This document shows positions 37,646 through 46,123 of a stretch of DNA of 53,835 bases, piece by piece. The notes beneath the pieces are model-generated. The model did not search any database. It was not told the origin of the DNA and saw nothing but the letters and a program-made list of their open reading frames with translations. Position 1 is the stretch's first letter. Each line of letters opens with the position of its first letter. Origin of the DNA: Cyanobacteriota bacterium (GTDB lineage Bacteria > Cyanobacteriota > Cyanobacteriia > PCC-6307 > Cyanobiaceae); the NCBI GenBank assembly GCA_026389315.1, contig JAPLIC010000028.1, forward strand, positions 1-53,835, in the 5' to 3' direction. A program made the position numbers and the translations under genes.

Positions 37646-38901
37646 TCAAAAAACCCAGGCCCCCAGTTATGCCAATGCCAGGGGCCTTCCAGCCCTCGGC
37701 AGACCTGGCGGAAGATCTCCTACGGGTCTATGGGTCGCCGCTGTACGTCTATGACGGCGATCACCTCCAGCAGACCCTGTACCACATTACCCAGGCCATT
37801 CCCTACCGATACACCCGCTTTCACTTTGCCACCGTCACCAACGGCAACGTGGCGCTGCTGCAACTGGTGCGGGCGGCGGGCTGGGGGCTGCACGCCAACA
37901 CTCCGGGCGATATTTACCTGGGCTTGCATGCGGGCTTTGAGCCGGAGGCGATTGTCTACAGCGGCAGCAACCTCAACCGAGACGACATGGCCCAGGTGTT
38001 GGCATGGGGCATTACCAACTTCAACCTCGATAGCCTGAGCCAGATAGAGCAACTCTGCGACCTGTACCAAACCCTAGACAATGCTGACAGGCACCCTTGC
38101 CTGCGCCTGGGTCTGCGTCTCAACGACCCCGCACTTACGAGCGACAGCCGTATTGGGGTGCGCCCCGAGGAATTTGCTGCGGCCCAATCTCTCGTCATTA
38201 AGGCCAACGAATCCATTGGTGCTGCAAACATCAAGCTCGGCGGACTGCACTTTTACCGGGGCACGGGCACTAACGCTACCCAGGCCTTTACCCAGGTCAT
38301 TGACCGGGTGATAGAGCTAGGGCAGCACCTCCCCGACTGGGCCTATCTGGACTTTGGCGGCGGCTTTGGCCACCCCTATCGGCACGGGGGCGCAGCCTTT
38401 GACTGGCCCGCATTTGGGCAAGCCATCACAGCAAAGTTGAACCAGCTATCGGCTTCTGTTGACCTGGTGATTGAGCCGGGTAGGGCTGCGATCGCAGGTT
38501 GCGCTGCCCTACTAACGACAGTGGTCTCGGTCAAGTGGCAAGGAGATAGACAACTCGCTGGGGTCGATACCACCGTGGCCAACCTGTCGGTGCCCTCCGT
38601 TCACGGCGGTTACCGACAGATTACCGCTCTGGAAACGAGCCCAGGTTCCCAGACCTACCCCACCGATGTGTGCGGCAACACCACCTACTCCCGCGACTAC
38701 CTGGGGCGCAACTGCCAGCTGCCAAAGCTAGCCATCGGTGACACCCTGGCCATTCTGGATGTGGGAGCCTATGGCTATGCTATGGCGTCTCACTTTTTGC
38801 ACCGCCCGCGCCCGGCGGAAGTGCTGCTTCAGGCCGGTCAGCACCGCCTGATTCGTCGGCGAGAGAGTTACCCAGCGCTAATTCTCAATCAAATTGTTTA
38901 A
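37636..38901 (+). CDS. Fold-type III LysA-like protein lacking the PLP lysine (cassette gene 3)
   Basis: A 421-residue homologue of diaminopimelate/ornithine decarboxylases. The alanine-racemase-like barrel and C-terminal domain are both present: LDFGGGFGHPY, VIEPGRAAIAGCAALL, VCGNTTYSRDY (Cys as in CESGD) and LAILDVGAYGYAMASHFLHRPRPAEVLL. But the segment normally YALKANSN reads FATVTNGN (residues 64-71), putting Val67 where the Schiff-base Lys should be. It is therefore unlikely to be a normal PLP enzyme. It overlaps the preceding gene by 10 nt if started at 37636; 37669 is an alternative. Confidence 0.82.
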   Translation: MVLIKKPRPPVMPMPGAFQPSADLAEDLLRVYGSPLYVYDGDHLQQTLYHITQAIPYRYTRFHFATVTNGNVALLQLVRAAGWGLHANTPGDIYLGLHAGFEPEAIVYSGSNLNRDDMAQVLAWGITNFNLDSLSQIEQLCDLYQTLDNADRHPCLRLGLRLNDPALTSDSRIGVRPEEFAAAQSLVIKANESIGAANIKLGGLHFYRGTGTNATQAFTQVIDRVIELGQHLPDWAYLDFGGGFGHPYRHGGAAFDWPAFGQAITAKLNQLSASVDLVIEPGRAAIAGCAALLTTVVSVKWQGDRQLAGVDTTVANLSVPSVHGGYRQITALETSPGSQTYPTDVCGNTTYSRDYLGRNCQLPKLAIGDTLAILDVGAYGYAMASHFLHRPRPAEVLLQAGQHRLIRRRESYPALILNQIV

Positions 38902-38931
38902 CTCCTCGTTTTTAGAGCAGAAGAAACCACC

Positions 38932-40080
38932 ATGAAATGCATTCAGTGTAATGCCGACAGCGATCTCAAAGACCGCATCGCAAACCACGGCCGCTGTAAA
39001 TATTGCAAATACCCCTTTGCCTTTGAACCCACCACCATGGACGCCAAGGTCCGGTTTACGGATGGGTTCTTTGCCAAGGCATTAGCCGATATCTCGGCTA
39101 ATGGCACGCTGTATTTCACCCGTAAACAGTTGCTCTATCTCTTGGAAAAGCGGCTTCTCCGTAAGGCGAGAGTTATACCAGCTGGCTGTGTCGGTTTTAT
39201 GCTTATCCCAGCTCTCTTTACCGGCTCTGTTATTCTTTGTAGCAGTGGATTCTGGTGGGTTCTCCCTATTTATTTGATTTTGAGTAATTTAGGTATTGCT
39301 TTTTTGGTGCAGTGGTTCGAGCGGCGCTTCCTGCGGCCAAAGAAAATAAACAAGAGAATATTGATTACCGACGCCATGTTGGACATTTGGCTCCAGCAGT
39401 GGCAGCGAATTAATGGGACCACGGCCCGGCTACTGCAGCCCCCCAGCGCCCCAGCATCCTTGGCTCCCGCAGCCGCAGCCGATTTGACGGAATACAGCTT
39501 TGACCGGGTGCTGGTGTGCGACAGCGTGGCAATAGCCCAGCTTTTGATTGCCAACAATATCCACTTTGAGCATAATTGCGCGGTGCTCAGTATTAGCGGC
39601 TACCCCCAAGCCATCTTTGACACCACCATGGCCATGCTGCGCCGCAACCCCGATTTGCAGGTGATAGCGCTGCACGATTGCAGCCCCTCGGGTGTTGCTT
39701 TAATAAACAAGCTGCGCACTAGCCCCGACTGGTATTTAGACAGCAGCCAAGTCATTTTCGACCTGGGTATGCTGCCTCGCCAAATCGCGACAGCTCGGGG
39801 GCAAGCATACATTCAAGTATCAGCAGACTCCGCCCAAGACGCCCTAGCGATGCCGCCGGAAGTTAGCAAGCAGCTAACAGCAACGGAGCTGCAGTGGCTA
39901 GAAGCAGGCTACTTTGTTGATCTAGAATCTTTCACACCAAAAAAACTAATGCAGATCGTCAGTTACGGCATTACCCGACTACAAAACCTGGGCGAAGATG
40001 TTGACAACAACTTAATTTTGGTAGGCGATGGTGGCGGCAGCGGCGGCTCCTTCATCTACGCCTCCGACAATTTTGGTTGA
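38932..40080 (+). CDS. Zinc-ribbon, two-TM protein with Spo11/TopoVIA-like Toprim region (cassette gene 4)
   Basis: A 382-residue protein. The N-terminus is a zinc ribbon (C3, C6, C22, C25 in CIQC and CKYC). Two membrane helices follow (about 81-103 and 107-127). Residues 190-262 then read VLVCDSVAIAQLLIANNI, SISGYPQAIFDTTMAML and VIALHDCSPSGVALINKL. That order of motifs matches the Toprim of Spo11/TopoVI A (VVEkeAIFxRL, TGKGYPD, ALVDxDPxG), with the acidic residues partly changed. The tail is Gly-rich. The family is unknown to me; it is 30 nt after gene 3 and convergent with gene 5 (9 nt). Confidence 0.7.
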   Translation: MKCIQCNADSDLKDRIANHGRCKYCKYPFAFEPTTMDAKVRFTDGFFAKALADISANGTLYFTRKQLLYLLEKRLLRKARVIPAGCVGFMLIPALFTGSVILCSSGFWWVLPIYLILSNLGIAFLVQWFERRFLRPKKINKRILITDAMLDIWLQQWQRINGTTARLLQPPSAPASLAPAAAADLTEYSFDRVLVCDSVAIAQLLIANNIHFEHNCAVLSISGYPQAIFDTTMAMLRRNPDLQVIALHDCSPSGVALINKLRTSPDWYLDSSQVIFDLGMLPRQIATARGQAYIQVSADSAQDALAMPPEVSKQLTATELQWLEAGYFVDLESFTPKKLMQIVSYGITRLQNLGEDVDNNLILVGDGGGSGGSFIYASDNFG

Positions 40081-40089
40081 CTGAATATT

Positions 40090-41820
40090 TTACGATCGTT
40101 TGAGGTTGACTTGCAGCCAAATTTCTAGGCTCACCAACAGCCATAGCTTGACGCCGTAACGGCGCCAGGGGTCGCCCTCATAGCTTAACCATTGTTTAAT
40201 CAGCACTTGATTTAGGTAGGGTGCGATCGCAGCCTGCCGACTGAGCAGTAACTGCCTCGCCGCCCGTCGCCACTCGCGCTGAAACCCAGCCTGTACGGGT
40301 ACCATCATGCCGCTTTTGGGGCGCCGGAGAATCACCTCAGGCAGCAGATCGGCCACGGCCTGTTTGAGTACGGCCTTCTCCTCGACCCCCGATAGCTTGT
40401 ACTGGGGGGGAATGGTCATGCTCAGCTCGACAATGCGTGGGTCAAAAAGGGGCGATCTCCCCTCTACCCCGGCGGCGCGGGTGAGATTGCTAACTTTGGT
40501 TAGAATTTGGTCGGCGCCCTTGAATTTAATATTCAGCATCATCAAGCGATTTAGATAGCTGGCCGATGATTGCAGGTCATCGGCAAAGCAGGAAGGCTCA
40601 GGTTGCACCGCTGCCCACAGCTCTGGTTTGAGGAGTAGGGGCAGGTCGGCGGCACACTTGCGAAAGGCCAGCAGGTAAGCCTGAATAGGGTCTTGCTGGC
40701 TGACTGGACTGTAAAGCTGATTGATCAACATCGGCTGATTTTTAGGGCCACCAAAGCAGGGGTCGCCCCCTTCGCCGTTGAGTACAACTCCAACTTGTTG
40801 CCTCGCCATCTGCCCCAGCAATAGATTCGGCACCGTCAGGGGGTCGCCAATCGGATCATCTAGCCAGGCCATGGTTTCCGGCAGCACCTCCCACATCTGG
40901 CGAAGGGAAATTTCGAGAATGTGGTGCTGAGTGCCGCAGTGCTTGGCAACCAGGCTCGAAAACTCCAACTCATTGGGGTAAGGATTGCCAAAGTGAATGG
41001 AGTAGGTGTGAACAGGTTGAGAGTGAAAATCAGCTGCCAAAGCCGTGATGGCACTCGAGTCAAGCCCACCGGAAAGAAACACACCCACTGGAGCATCTGG
41101 CAAAGAGTCTTGGACGACCTGATCTAGGTGCGATCGCAGCCGCCCTGCATGCCAACCAAGAGATTGCTGTTTGTCCTCAGCATCTATCCGTTCCTTCAGC
41201 TGCCAGTAGGCGTGGCAATCATCCCCAGGCCAGGTGAGCTGGGCGCCGATACCCAGCTCGCGCACATCTTGCCAGAGGGTGCGATTGCCAGGTACAAAGG
41301 CGCAGCAGAGGTAATCGCTTAGAGCAACTGGATCCAGCGCGTTGGAACGGTAGGGGGCCAGCGATCGCAGATCCCCCGCCGCCCAGCGGGTCGCCCCCTG
41401 GGGGGTGAAATACAGTGTTCTGGCCCCAGCCGGGTCTCGCGCCAGCCGCAATACCTCGCGCTCTCGGTCCCAGACTGCCAGACAAAAAGAGCCTACCAAT
41501 TTAGGCAAGACCGACGATTGCCATCGTTCCCAGGCTATGGCTACCAGCTGAATATCGGACAAGTGCAGTGGATTTTCTAAAGCGAGATTGGTGAGCAGCG
41601 ATGCCCGATCCGAGAGCCAAATATCCCCCACGACCACATAACGGCCGGAGGGGCTGAAGGCCAGCTGCACTTCAACAGAACGGCCAGCTCCTACGGCAAT
41701 AGCCAACGGCCCCTCTTGCCAAGTGGCGCCGTCCCACTGGGCATGCTGGCCCCAACCCAGACGCCAGGTGGGGGCAACTGGCAGCGGGTACCGAATCGGG
41801 GGGCTAAGAAAAGGGAACAT
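40090..41820 (-). CDS. Second asparagine-synthase-like protein, glutaminase-Cys lacking (cassette gene 5)
   Basis: A 576-residue AsnB-superfamily protein on the opposite strand. The N-terminal Ntn-like half has FCLAVWDREREVLRLARDPAGARTLYF but starts MFPFLSPPIRYPL, without Cys2. The synthetase half has GVFLSGGLDSSAITALA (SGGLDSS at 250-256), LNGEGGDPCFGGPKN and the late RRPKSGMMVPVQ with Lys. It differs clearly from gene 2, so it is a separate paralogue. I use the ATG at 41820; an ATG at 41856 adds 12 residues. It contains three HIP1 sites in or near the coding region. Confidence 0.85.
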   Translation of the reverse strand: MFPFLSPPIRYPLPVAPTWRLGWGQHAQWDGATWQEGPLAIAVGAGRSVEVQLAFSPSGRYVVVGDIWLSDRASLLTNLALENPLHLSDIQLVAIAWERWQSSVLPKLVGSFCLAVWDREREVLRLARDPAGARTLYFTPQGATRWAAGDLRSLAPYRSNALDPVALSDYLCCAFVPGNRTLWQDVRELGIGAQLTWPGDDCHAYWQLKERIDAEDKQQSLGWHAGRLRSHLDQVVQDSLPDAPVGVFLSGGLDSSAITALAADFHSQPVHTYSIHFGNPYPNELEFSSLVAKHCGTQHHILEISLRQMWEVLPETMAWLDDPIGDPLTVPNLLLGQMARQQVGVVLNGEGGDPCFGGPKNQPMLINQLYSPVSQQDPIQAYLLAFRKCAADLPLLLKPELWAAVQPEPSCFADDLQSSASYLNRLMMLNIKFKGADQILTKVSNLTRAAGVEGRSPLFDPRIVELSMTIPPQYKLSGVEEKAVLKQAVADLLPEVILRRPKSGMMVPVQAGFQREWRRAARQLLLSRQAAIAPYLNQVLIKQWLSYEGDPWRRYGVKLWLLVSLEIWLQVNLKRS

Positions 41821-41967
41821 AAAATCAATTATGGGGCAGAGCCAGGGAAATGCCACCCGCTTATTATTAATTTCTAGGCAAACTTAAATCAACGTTAGTC
41901 ACTGGTCATGGCAACAATCCCAGGACCTGTTCGTCCAGTTCATCCCATGTTGGCCATTGCCGCCTGA

Positions 41968-43359
41968 TCAGCGGCCCGCTGACGCCCGGCGGATGCGGTG
42001 GCGGAGCCGGCGTGAAAAGGCGAAGCTGGCGAAGGCGCCGAGGATTGGCAGCGGGCCTGGCACGGAAACCAAACTCATGATCGGGAACACCCGATCCACA
42101 TACATCGGAGTGGTGTCCGCCCGATCTCTGGTGGGCAGTGCATAAATGAATTCACTGGTGCCAATCAGCTTGGGCAAAACAAGCGCGAGCTCGGTTTCTG
42201 TTGTAGAGGCTTCCAGAAGGGCTTGATAATAGGGATCGTATGTAACTCCAAGACCTGTAAATGGAAATGGGAAATAATCACTACGGGATTGGTTTGACCC
42301 AGACTCAAAATAACTTAAATAGTAGTTATCGAAGTCATTGAAAAGAGTTCCTGAGCCAAGTGCTGGCTCGGCCATAAGACAGGAGGATGGCGAGGGGGCG
42401 GAACTAACCAATCCTCTGATGCACCATTCGATGCTGGGTGGAGATTGAACCGGATCAAAATGATTGGCCACCGTTGCGATTTCAGCGATGGTGATGTCAG
42501 GGTTCTGCGCTGGCCTGAACAACTGATCCGGGTCCACCCAAACATAGGCCACATGATTCCAGGCCGCCTGATCTGGGGCGCCTGAAAAACTGCCGATGCC
42601 GCGACCACCAACAAGAAAGTTGGCTCGTGCATGCACAGTTTCTGGTTTGGTCAAGTCGTATTCCGTAGCCCTGGAGCGCAACCAATCCCCCAGATTGAAT
42701 TTGTCCTTGAGCGGTTGGGGCGCGAGGTCAGCTAGTACGGGCGCAAAAAAGAGAGGGCTTGTTCCTTTGTTGGCAGCACTTGCATAATTCCTGGATCCAT
42801 CACAAGTGATCAGATCCCCGCACCACAATGCCTTCTTCCTGGGATTATTCTGATTGAACTGGTTGGACATCAGGACAAACCAGTCTCCAGAGAACTGCGT
42901 CCACTGGTTATAGTCTTGATCGACATAAATCTCACGCCCAAACATTGTACCTATAGACGTTTTAGACTTCGACTGATTAATCACATGCAAAGGCGCGGGA
43001 GTGTTGGCCAAGATATTTTTCAATCGTTGCCAAAGAGTATTACCAAGGGGATTGTCCGCAGGTTTTTGCAGCAGTGGTGGCACGGAGCCAACAGGAATGA
43101 GACGTGGGGCATCAGTGCCATCATCGTGACTAAAGCCTGAAGCTCGAATCACATTTTGGTCGGCATAGCAGTCTGGGTGAATAGAAGAGATTAAACATCC
43201 AGACTTCAGAGGTGGCAGCGTGAAGTCATAGGTTCCGCTCGCCTTGGCTTGGTCGGCCGTGGCAAGCAGAACAACTGAGGCCGATAGGGAGCTGGTCAGG
43301 CCGAGGCGGAAAAATGTGGACAAAGAACCAATCCGCTTAATTCCTTTTAATGATATCAA
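41968..43359 (-). CDS. Secreted protein with PEP-CTERM-like C-terminal sorting signal
   Basis: A 463-residue exported protein of unknown function. The N-terminal signal peptide runs to about residue 40 (SSLSASVVLLATADQAKA, cleavage near AKA-S). The C-terminus has SVPGPLPILGAFASFAFSRR followed by basic residues. This VPGPLPxLG plus helix plus Arg/Lys tripartite tail matches the cyanobacterial PEP-CTERM-type sorting signal read by exosortases. The mature part has several cysteines and no domain I recognise. The start is TTG at 43359; no ATG or GTG is available before the signal peptide. The 190 nt upstream is AT-rich and may hold the promoter. Confidence 0.75.
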   Translation of the reverse strand: MISLKGIKRIGSLSTFFRLGLTSSLSASVVLLATADQAKASGTYDFTLPPLKSGCLISSIHPDCYADQNVIRASGFSHDDGTDAPRLIPVGSVPPLLQKPADNPLGNTLWQRLKNILANTPAPLHVINQSKSKTSIGTMFGREIYVDQDYNQWTQFSGDWFVLMSNQFNQNNPRKKALWCGDLITCDGSRNYASAANKGTSPLFFAPVLADLAPQPLKDKFNLGDWLRSRATEYDLTKPETVHARANFLVGGRGIGSFSGAPDQAAWNHVAYVWVDPDQLFRPAQNPDITIAEIATVANHFDPVQSPPSIEWCIRGLVSSAPSPSSCLMAEPALGSGTLFNDFDNYYLSYFESGSNQSRSDYFPFPFTGLGVTYDPYYQALLEASTTETELALVLPKLIGTSEFIYALPTRDRADTTPMYVDRVFPIMSLVSVPGPLPILGAFASFAFSRRLRHRIRRASAGR

Positions 43360-43548
43360 GTATCTAGGTTGATGATAGACTTGTCAGGAATTCATGATCA
43401 TATAAAACATAAAGTTGTTTAAAAGTTCTCTATCGCCAGCCTTCCTGCAGACCCAGAAGCCAACTCTCACCAACGGGTGCTTTAGCAAAATTCTTATGCC
43501 AGCCAGAACGGGGCCAGAACCGAATAACACCATCAATATGGCGATAGA

Positions 43549-44079
43549 TCAGGAAACAGACCAGGGAACATTGGCAGCGGGCGTGCGAGTGATATCAAGA
43601 ACCAGAGGATTGGGATCTATATCCACCAGATTGATCCTCAGCTGCAGCAACACGTTGGCTCTCCAGCTGGCCGGCGTCAGAGCCGCATTAAGGCCTGCCT
43701 CTGGGTGGGGTTCGAGATGAAGAACAACACGCATTGCCGGAGCAGCACTGGCGACCAAGGCATGAGCTTTGGCCGCTGCATTGGTGGACTGAGCCCCAAC
43801 TACCGACAAAGCAGCGAGCGAGTCGCGCACCTTCGCCTCAATGGTGGCGGCCAGACCGACGAGATTGGTGGGTTTGGGAGGATTGGTGATCACCCGATAG
43901 TCCTTGGCTTCAATCAGCCATGTGAGCAAAGCCGGTACAGGGAGATCATGGGCAACAACATCCACAACCTTGGAACCTTGTGGCCATCCGGCCACGCAGA
44001 CAGCATCTTTTTCGTATTGAAAGGGAACTACAAATGGTTCAAACGTAAAAGTCAACTGCTCAACGGAGATGCTGGTCAT
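43549..44079 (-). CDS. Putative PD-(D/E)XK-like nuclease partner of AAA ATPase
   Basis: A 176-residue protein that overlaps the upstream ATPase gene by 4 nt (ATGA), implying a coupled two-gene unit. The segment VVDVVAHDLPVPALLTWLIEAKDYRVI has spacing like a PD-(D/E)XK nuclease core: D40 or D45, then E57-A58-K59. That is a pattern match only; the rest of the sequence has no family that I can name. If correct, ATPase plus nuclease would be a defence-type pair next to the type I restriction operon. Confidence 0.6.
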   Translation of the reverse strand: MTSISVEQLTFTFEPFVVPFQYEKDAVCVAGWPQGSKVVDVVAHDLPVPALLTWLIEAKDYRVITNPPKPTNLVGLAATIEAKVRDSLAALSVVGAQSTNAAAKAHALVASAAPAMRVVLHLEPHPEAGLNAALTPASWRANVLLQLRINLVDIDPNPLVLDITRTPAANVPWSVS

Positions 44080-45134
44080 GGCGCCACTCCCATGGCCTGA
44101 TCAAGCAGCTGTTCCGCCTGCTGAATGTCTTCCGTCAGAGCAATGATGTCTCCAGACTGCGTGAGGGAGGGGCCCTGTTTAACTGTCACTCCCTCAGCCG
44201 TTGCCTTGAGCCCAATGAACACGGCCTTGAGGCTGCTGCGGTGATGGCGTTCTAACTCAAGGGCACGCATCAAGAAAAGACTATGGGTGGCAATAAATAC
44301 TTGCACGCCTGCATCGGCCAGATCCAGCAACAACGGCGCTAGACGCCGAATCAGCCGTGGGTTGAGGTTGGCTTCAGGTTCATCCCAGAACAACATCGTA
44401 TTGGCATCCAGGCTGCCATTGGCAATGAGCCTGGCCACCATCGTGAGCTTGCGATAGCCCTCAGCCACGAGATCGGCCTCCACCTTGATGCTCGGCTCGG
44501 CCATTTGAATGAAGAAGCGATCTCCCTCCAGCAATGCCTTACTCCCCAGAGAAGCCTCCAGTGGTGCCAATAAATCGGCGATCTCCCGTTTCCTGGCACC
44601 TCTGGCAATGGGTGAGCCCAAAAGCACACAGGTGTCGCGCCAGATTTCATCAAAGGGAATCGCCTGGGTCTCATAGAGGCTTACGAAGCCGGGATAGACG
44701 GACAGCAATTCACGGGTGGGCAGAAACACCGGGCCATGGGGTAACCATGCCGACGGGAGGTCATCCGTTTTCACAGCCTTATCGCTTTGGGTGGAAAACG
44801 AAAAGGAGGCTTTCCCTTCTTCCCCGAAATCAGCCACCACGTCAGCACGTTTGTGGCCCTGGGTGCGTCGGGCCAGCCGTCCGAGTTTGCCCCGATCCGG
44901 GCGGAAGACACCGATGAGCTTGGATCCGAAGCGTGAATCCATGATCGCTTTGGTGGGGCGCTCCGCCGCCGGCTCATTGGCTGCCACCACCAGGCTGGAA
45001 ACGATGCTGTAGGCGAGCTTGAGCAGGTGTGTCTTGCCGCTGCCGTTCTCACCATGGATCACATTGATGGAGCCGAAATAGAGTTCGGCCTTGGCGAACA
45101 CCGTGAAGTCGTGAAGGCTGAGGGCGTTGAGCAT
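44076..45134 (-). CDS. AAA family ATPase (AAA_21/AAA_15, OLD/ABC-like)
   Basis: A 352-residue ABC/SMC-type ATPase. Walker A is GENGSGKTHLLKLA after the short N-terminal strand NALSLHDFTVFAKAELYFG. Walker B is TMLFWDEPEANLNPRL, and the H-loop is FIATHSLFLMRAL. There is no transmembrane segment and no Toprim domain. I use the ATG at 45134. Such stand-alone ATPases are common in defence gene pairs (Septu, PARIS, OLD-like). It is 270 nt downstream of the DUF4276 gene, so it may have its own promoter; the 269-nt spacer (45135-45403) shows no gene. Confidence 0.85.
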   Translation of the reverse strand: MLNALSLHDFTVFAKAELYFGSINVIHGENGSGKTHLLKLAYSIVSSLVVAANEPAAERPTKAIMDSRFGSKLIGVFRPDRGKLGRLARRTQGHKRADVVADFGEEGKASFSFSTQSDKAVKTDDLPSAWLPHGPVFLPTRELLSVYPGFVSLYETQAIPFDEIWRDTCVLLGSPIARGARKREIADLLAPLEASLGSKALLEGDRFFIQMAEPSIKVEADLVAEGYRKLTMVARLIANGSLDANTMLFWDEPEANLNPRLIRRLAPLLLDLADAGVQVFIATHSLFLMRALELERHHRSSLKAVFIGLKATAEGVTVKQGPSLTQSGDIIALTEDIQQAEQLLDQAMGVAP

Positions 45135-45403
45135 CACGAATCTCCAGGGGGAAGCTGCGGGGCCGGATCAGACGTCGCTGGAGTGCCTGCGATCTTGAGT
45201 GCAAGAGAATCACGGGCCGCCAAGCTTCCAATGCGAGACAGTTCGATCATACAAAACAGCCATTCTCAATGGCTAAAGCGCCACTGCCTGAGCAGTTCGC
45301 AATCGCAAGCGATCACGCTGATGCACAAAGTCTCGGCAGATCGACGAAGGTGTTGTTCAGCGACGGGGGGGGGGCCTCGTGAGGTTGTTCTGATGTAACT
45401 TAA

Positions 45404-46123
45404 TTATATATGCACAGATACTTTCGTTTCACTCAGGCTCTCCAGTCGCTTGATCCAGGCAACAAAACGGGGGCAGCGGTTACGCACAAGAGCAAGCCCT
45501 GCTGAATAGATAGCATCGGGACCATCGGTAACTTTGCGATAGTCGGGGATATGGCGTAGCAGCCGCTTGCTGGGGGCAGTGTCCCTGGAATCGTTGATCT
45601 CTTCAGGCTGCAAGGAGGCAACCTCAATCTGTAGACTGGCCAAGCCATTAAGCTGCTCGTGATTGTCGTACAACGATTCAAGAAAAGGCAGACAAGCCAT
45701 CACCAAAGCCTCGAACTCATGGAGTTGGATGTATGGGATGAATCGCCAGTCGTTGATTTTGTCTGCCAATACCTGTTGGAGACGATCGCATCGCTCTGCT
45801 TGACTGTAATCTGAAGCAATGCGATTGCGCATGGGGAAGTCAGCCGGCAGACCATAGAGGTCAAACAAGGTCGTCAACCTAAAATCACGAGACGGGTTGT
45901 CTTTCAGGCAGTTCCCAATGTCTTTCTCCCAGTCGGCATAGCAACCACCGCCTCGCACACCTCTAGCGCTATTACCTCTTGCAGCAGCCTTGGCTTTACC
46001 AACGATTGTTGAAGACGAGGCCAGTCCAAAGCCCCAGAGATGGTCCCGCAGGCTGCTTCGTACGAAGTTATCTTCTGTATGCCCCTCCACAGCAAAAATC
46101 AAACGCGACATAGAGTCGGCCAT
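45404..46123 (-). CDS. DUF4276 family (Toprim-like) protein, RloB-type partner
   Basis: A 239-residue DUF4276 protein. Motifs are the N-terminal IFAVEGHTEDNFV (VEGxTE), TTLFDLYGLPADFPM and YIQLHEFEALVMACL. These are the conserved acidic blocks of this Toprim-related family. The ATG at 46123 overlaps the ATPase stop (TGATG). ATPase + DUF4276 or RloB-like pairs are often embedded in type I restriction-modification operons and are thought to act as an accessory anti-phage module; the activity here is inferred. Confidence 0.85.
   Translation of the reverse strand: MADSMSRLIFAVEGHTEDNFVRSSLRDHLWGFGLASSSTIVGKAKAAARGNSARGVRGGGCYADWEKDIGNCLKDNPSRDFRLTTLFDLYGLPADFPMRNRIASDYSQAERCDRLQQVLADKINDWRFIPYIQLHEFEALVMACLPFLESLYDNHEQLNGLASLQIEVASLQPEEINDSRDTAPSKRLLRHIPDYRKVTDGPDAIYSAGLALVRNRCPRFVAWIKRLESLSETKVSVHI

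Larger units (their letters stand above)
35600..41368. other. Cluster of eight HIP1 octamers (GCGATCGC)
   Basis: The palindrome GCGATCGC occurs at 35600, 35879, 36479, 37198, 38488, 40223, 41130 and 41361. Elsewhere in the window I found it only at 9431, 20360 and 51578. HIP1 is strongly over-represented in many freshwater and filamentous cyanobacteria but not in most picocyanobacteria, so the cluster marks this block as likely foreign but cyanobacterial. Confidence 0.85.

Noticed and set aside
35293..41820. Lasso-peptide biosynthetic cluster
   Set aside because: AsnB-like enzymes resemble McjC, but there is no B1/B2 protease-leader-binding gene, no ABC exporter and no precursor with a Gly/Ser/Cys1 core.
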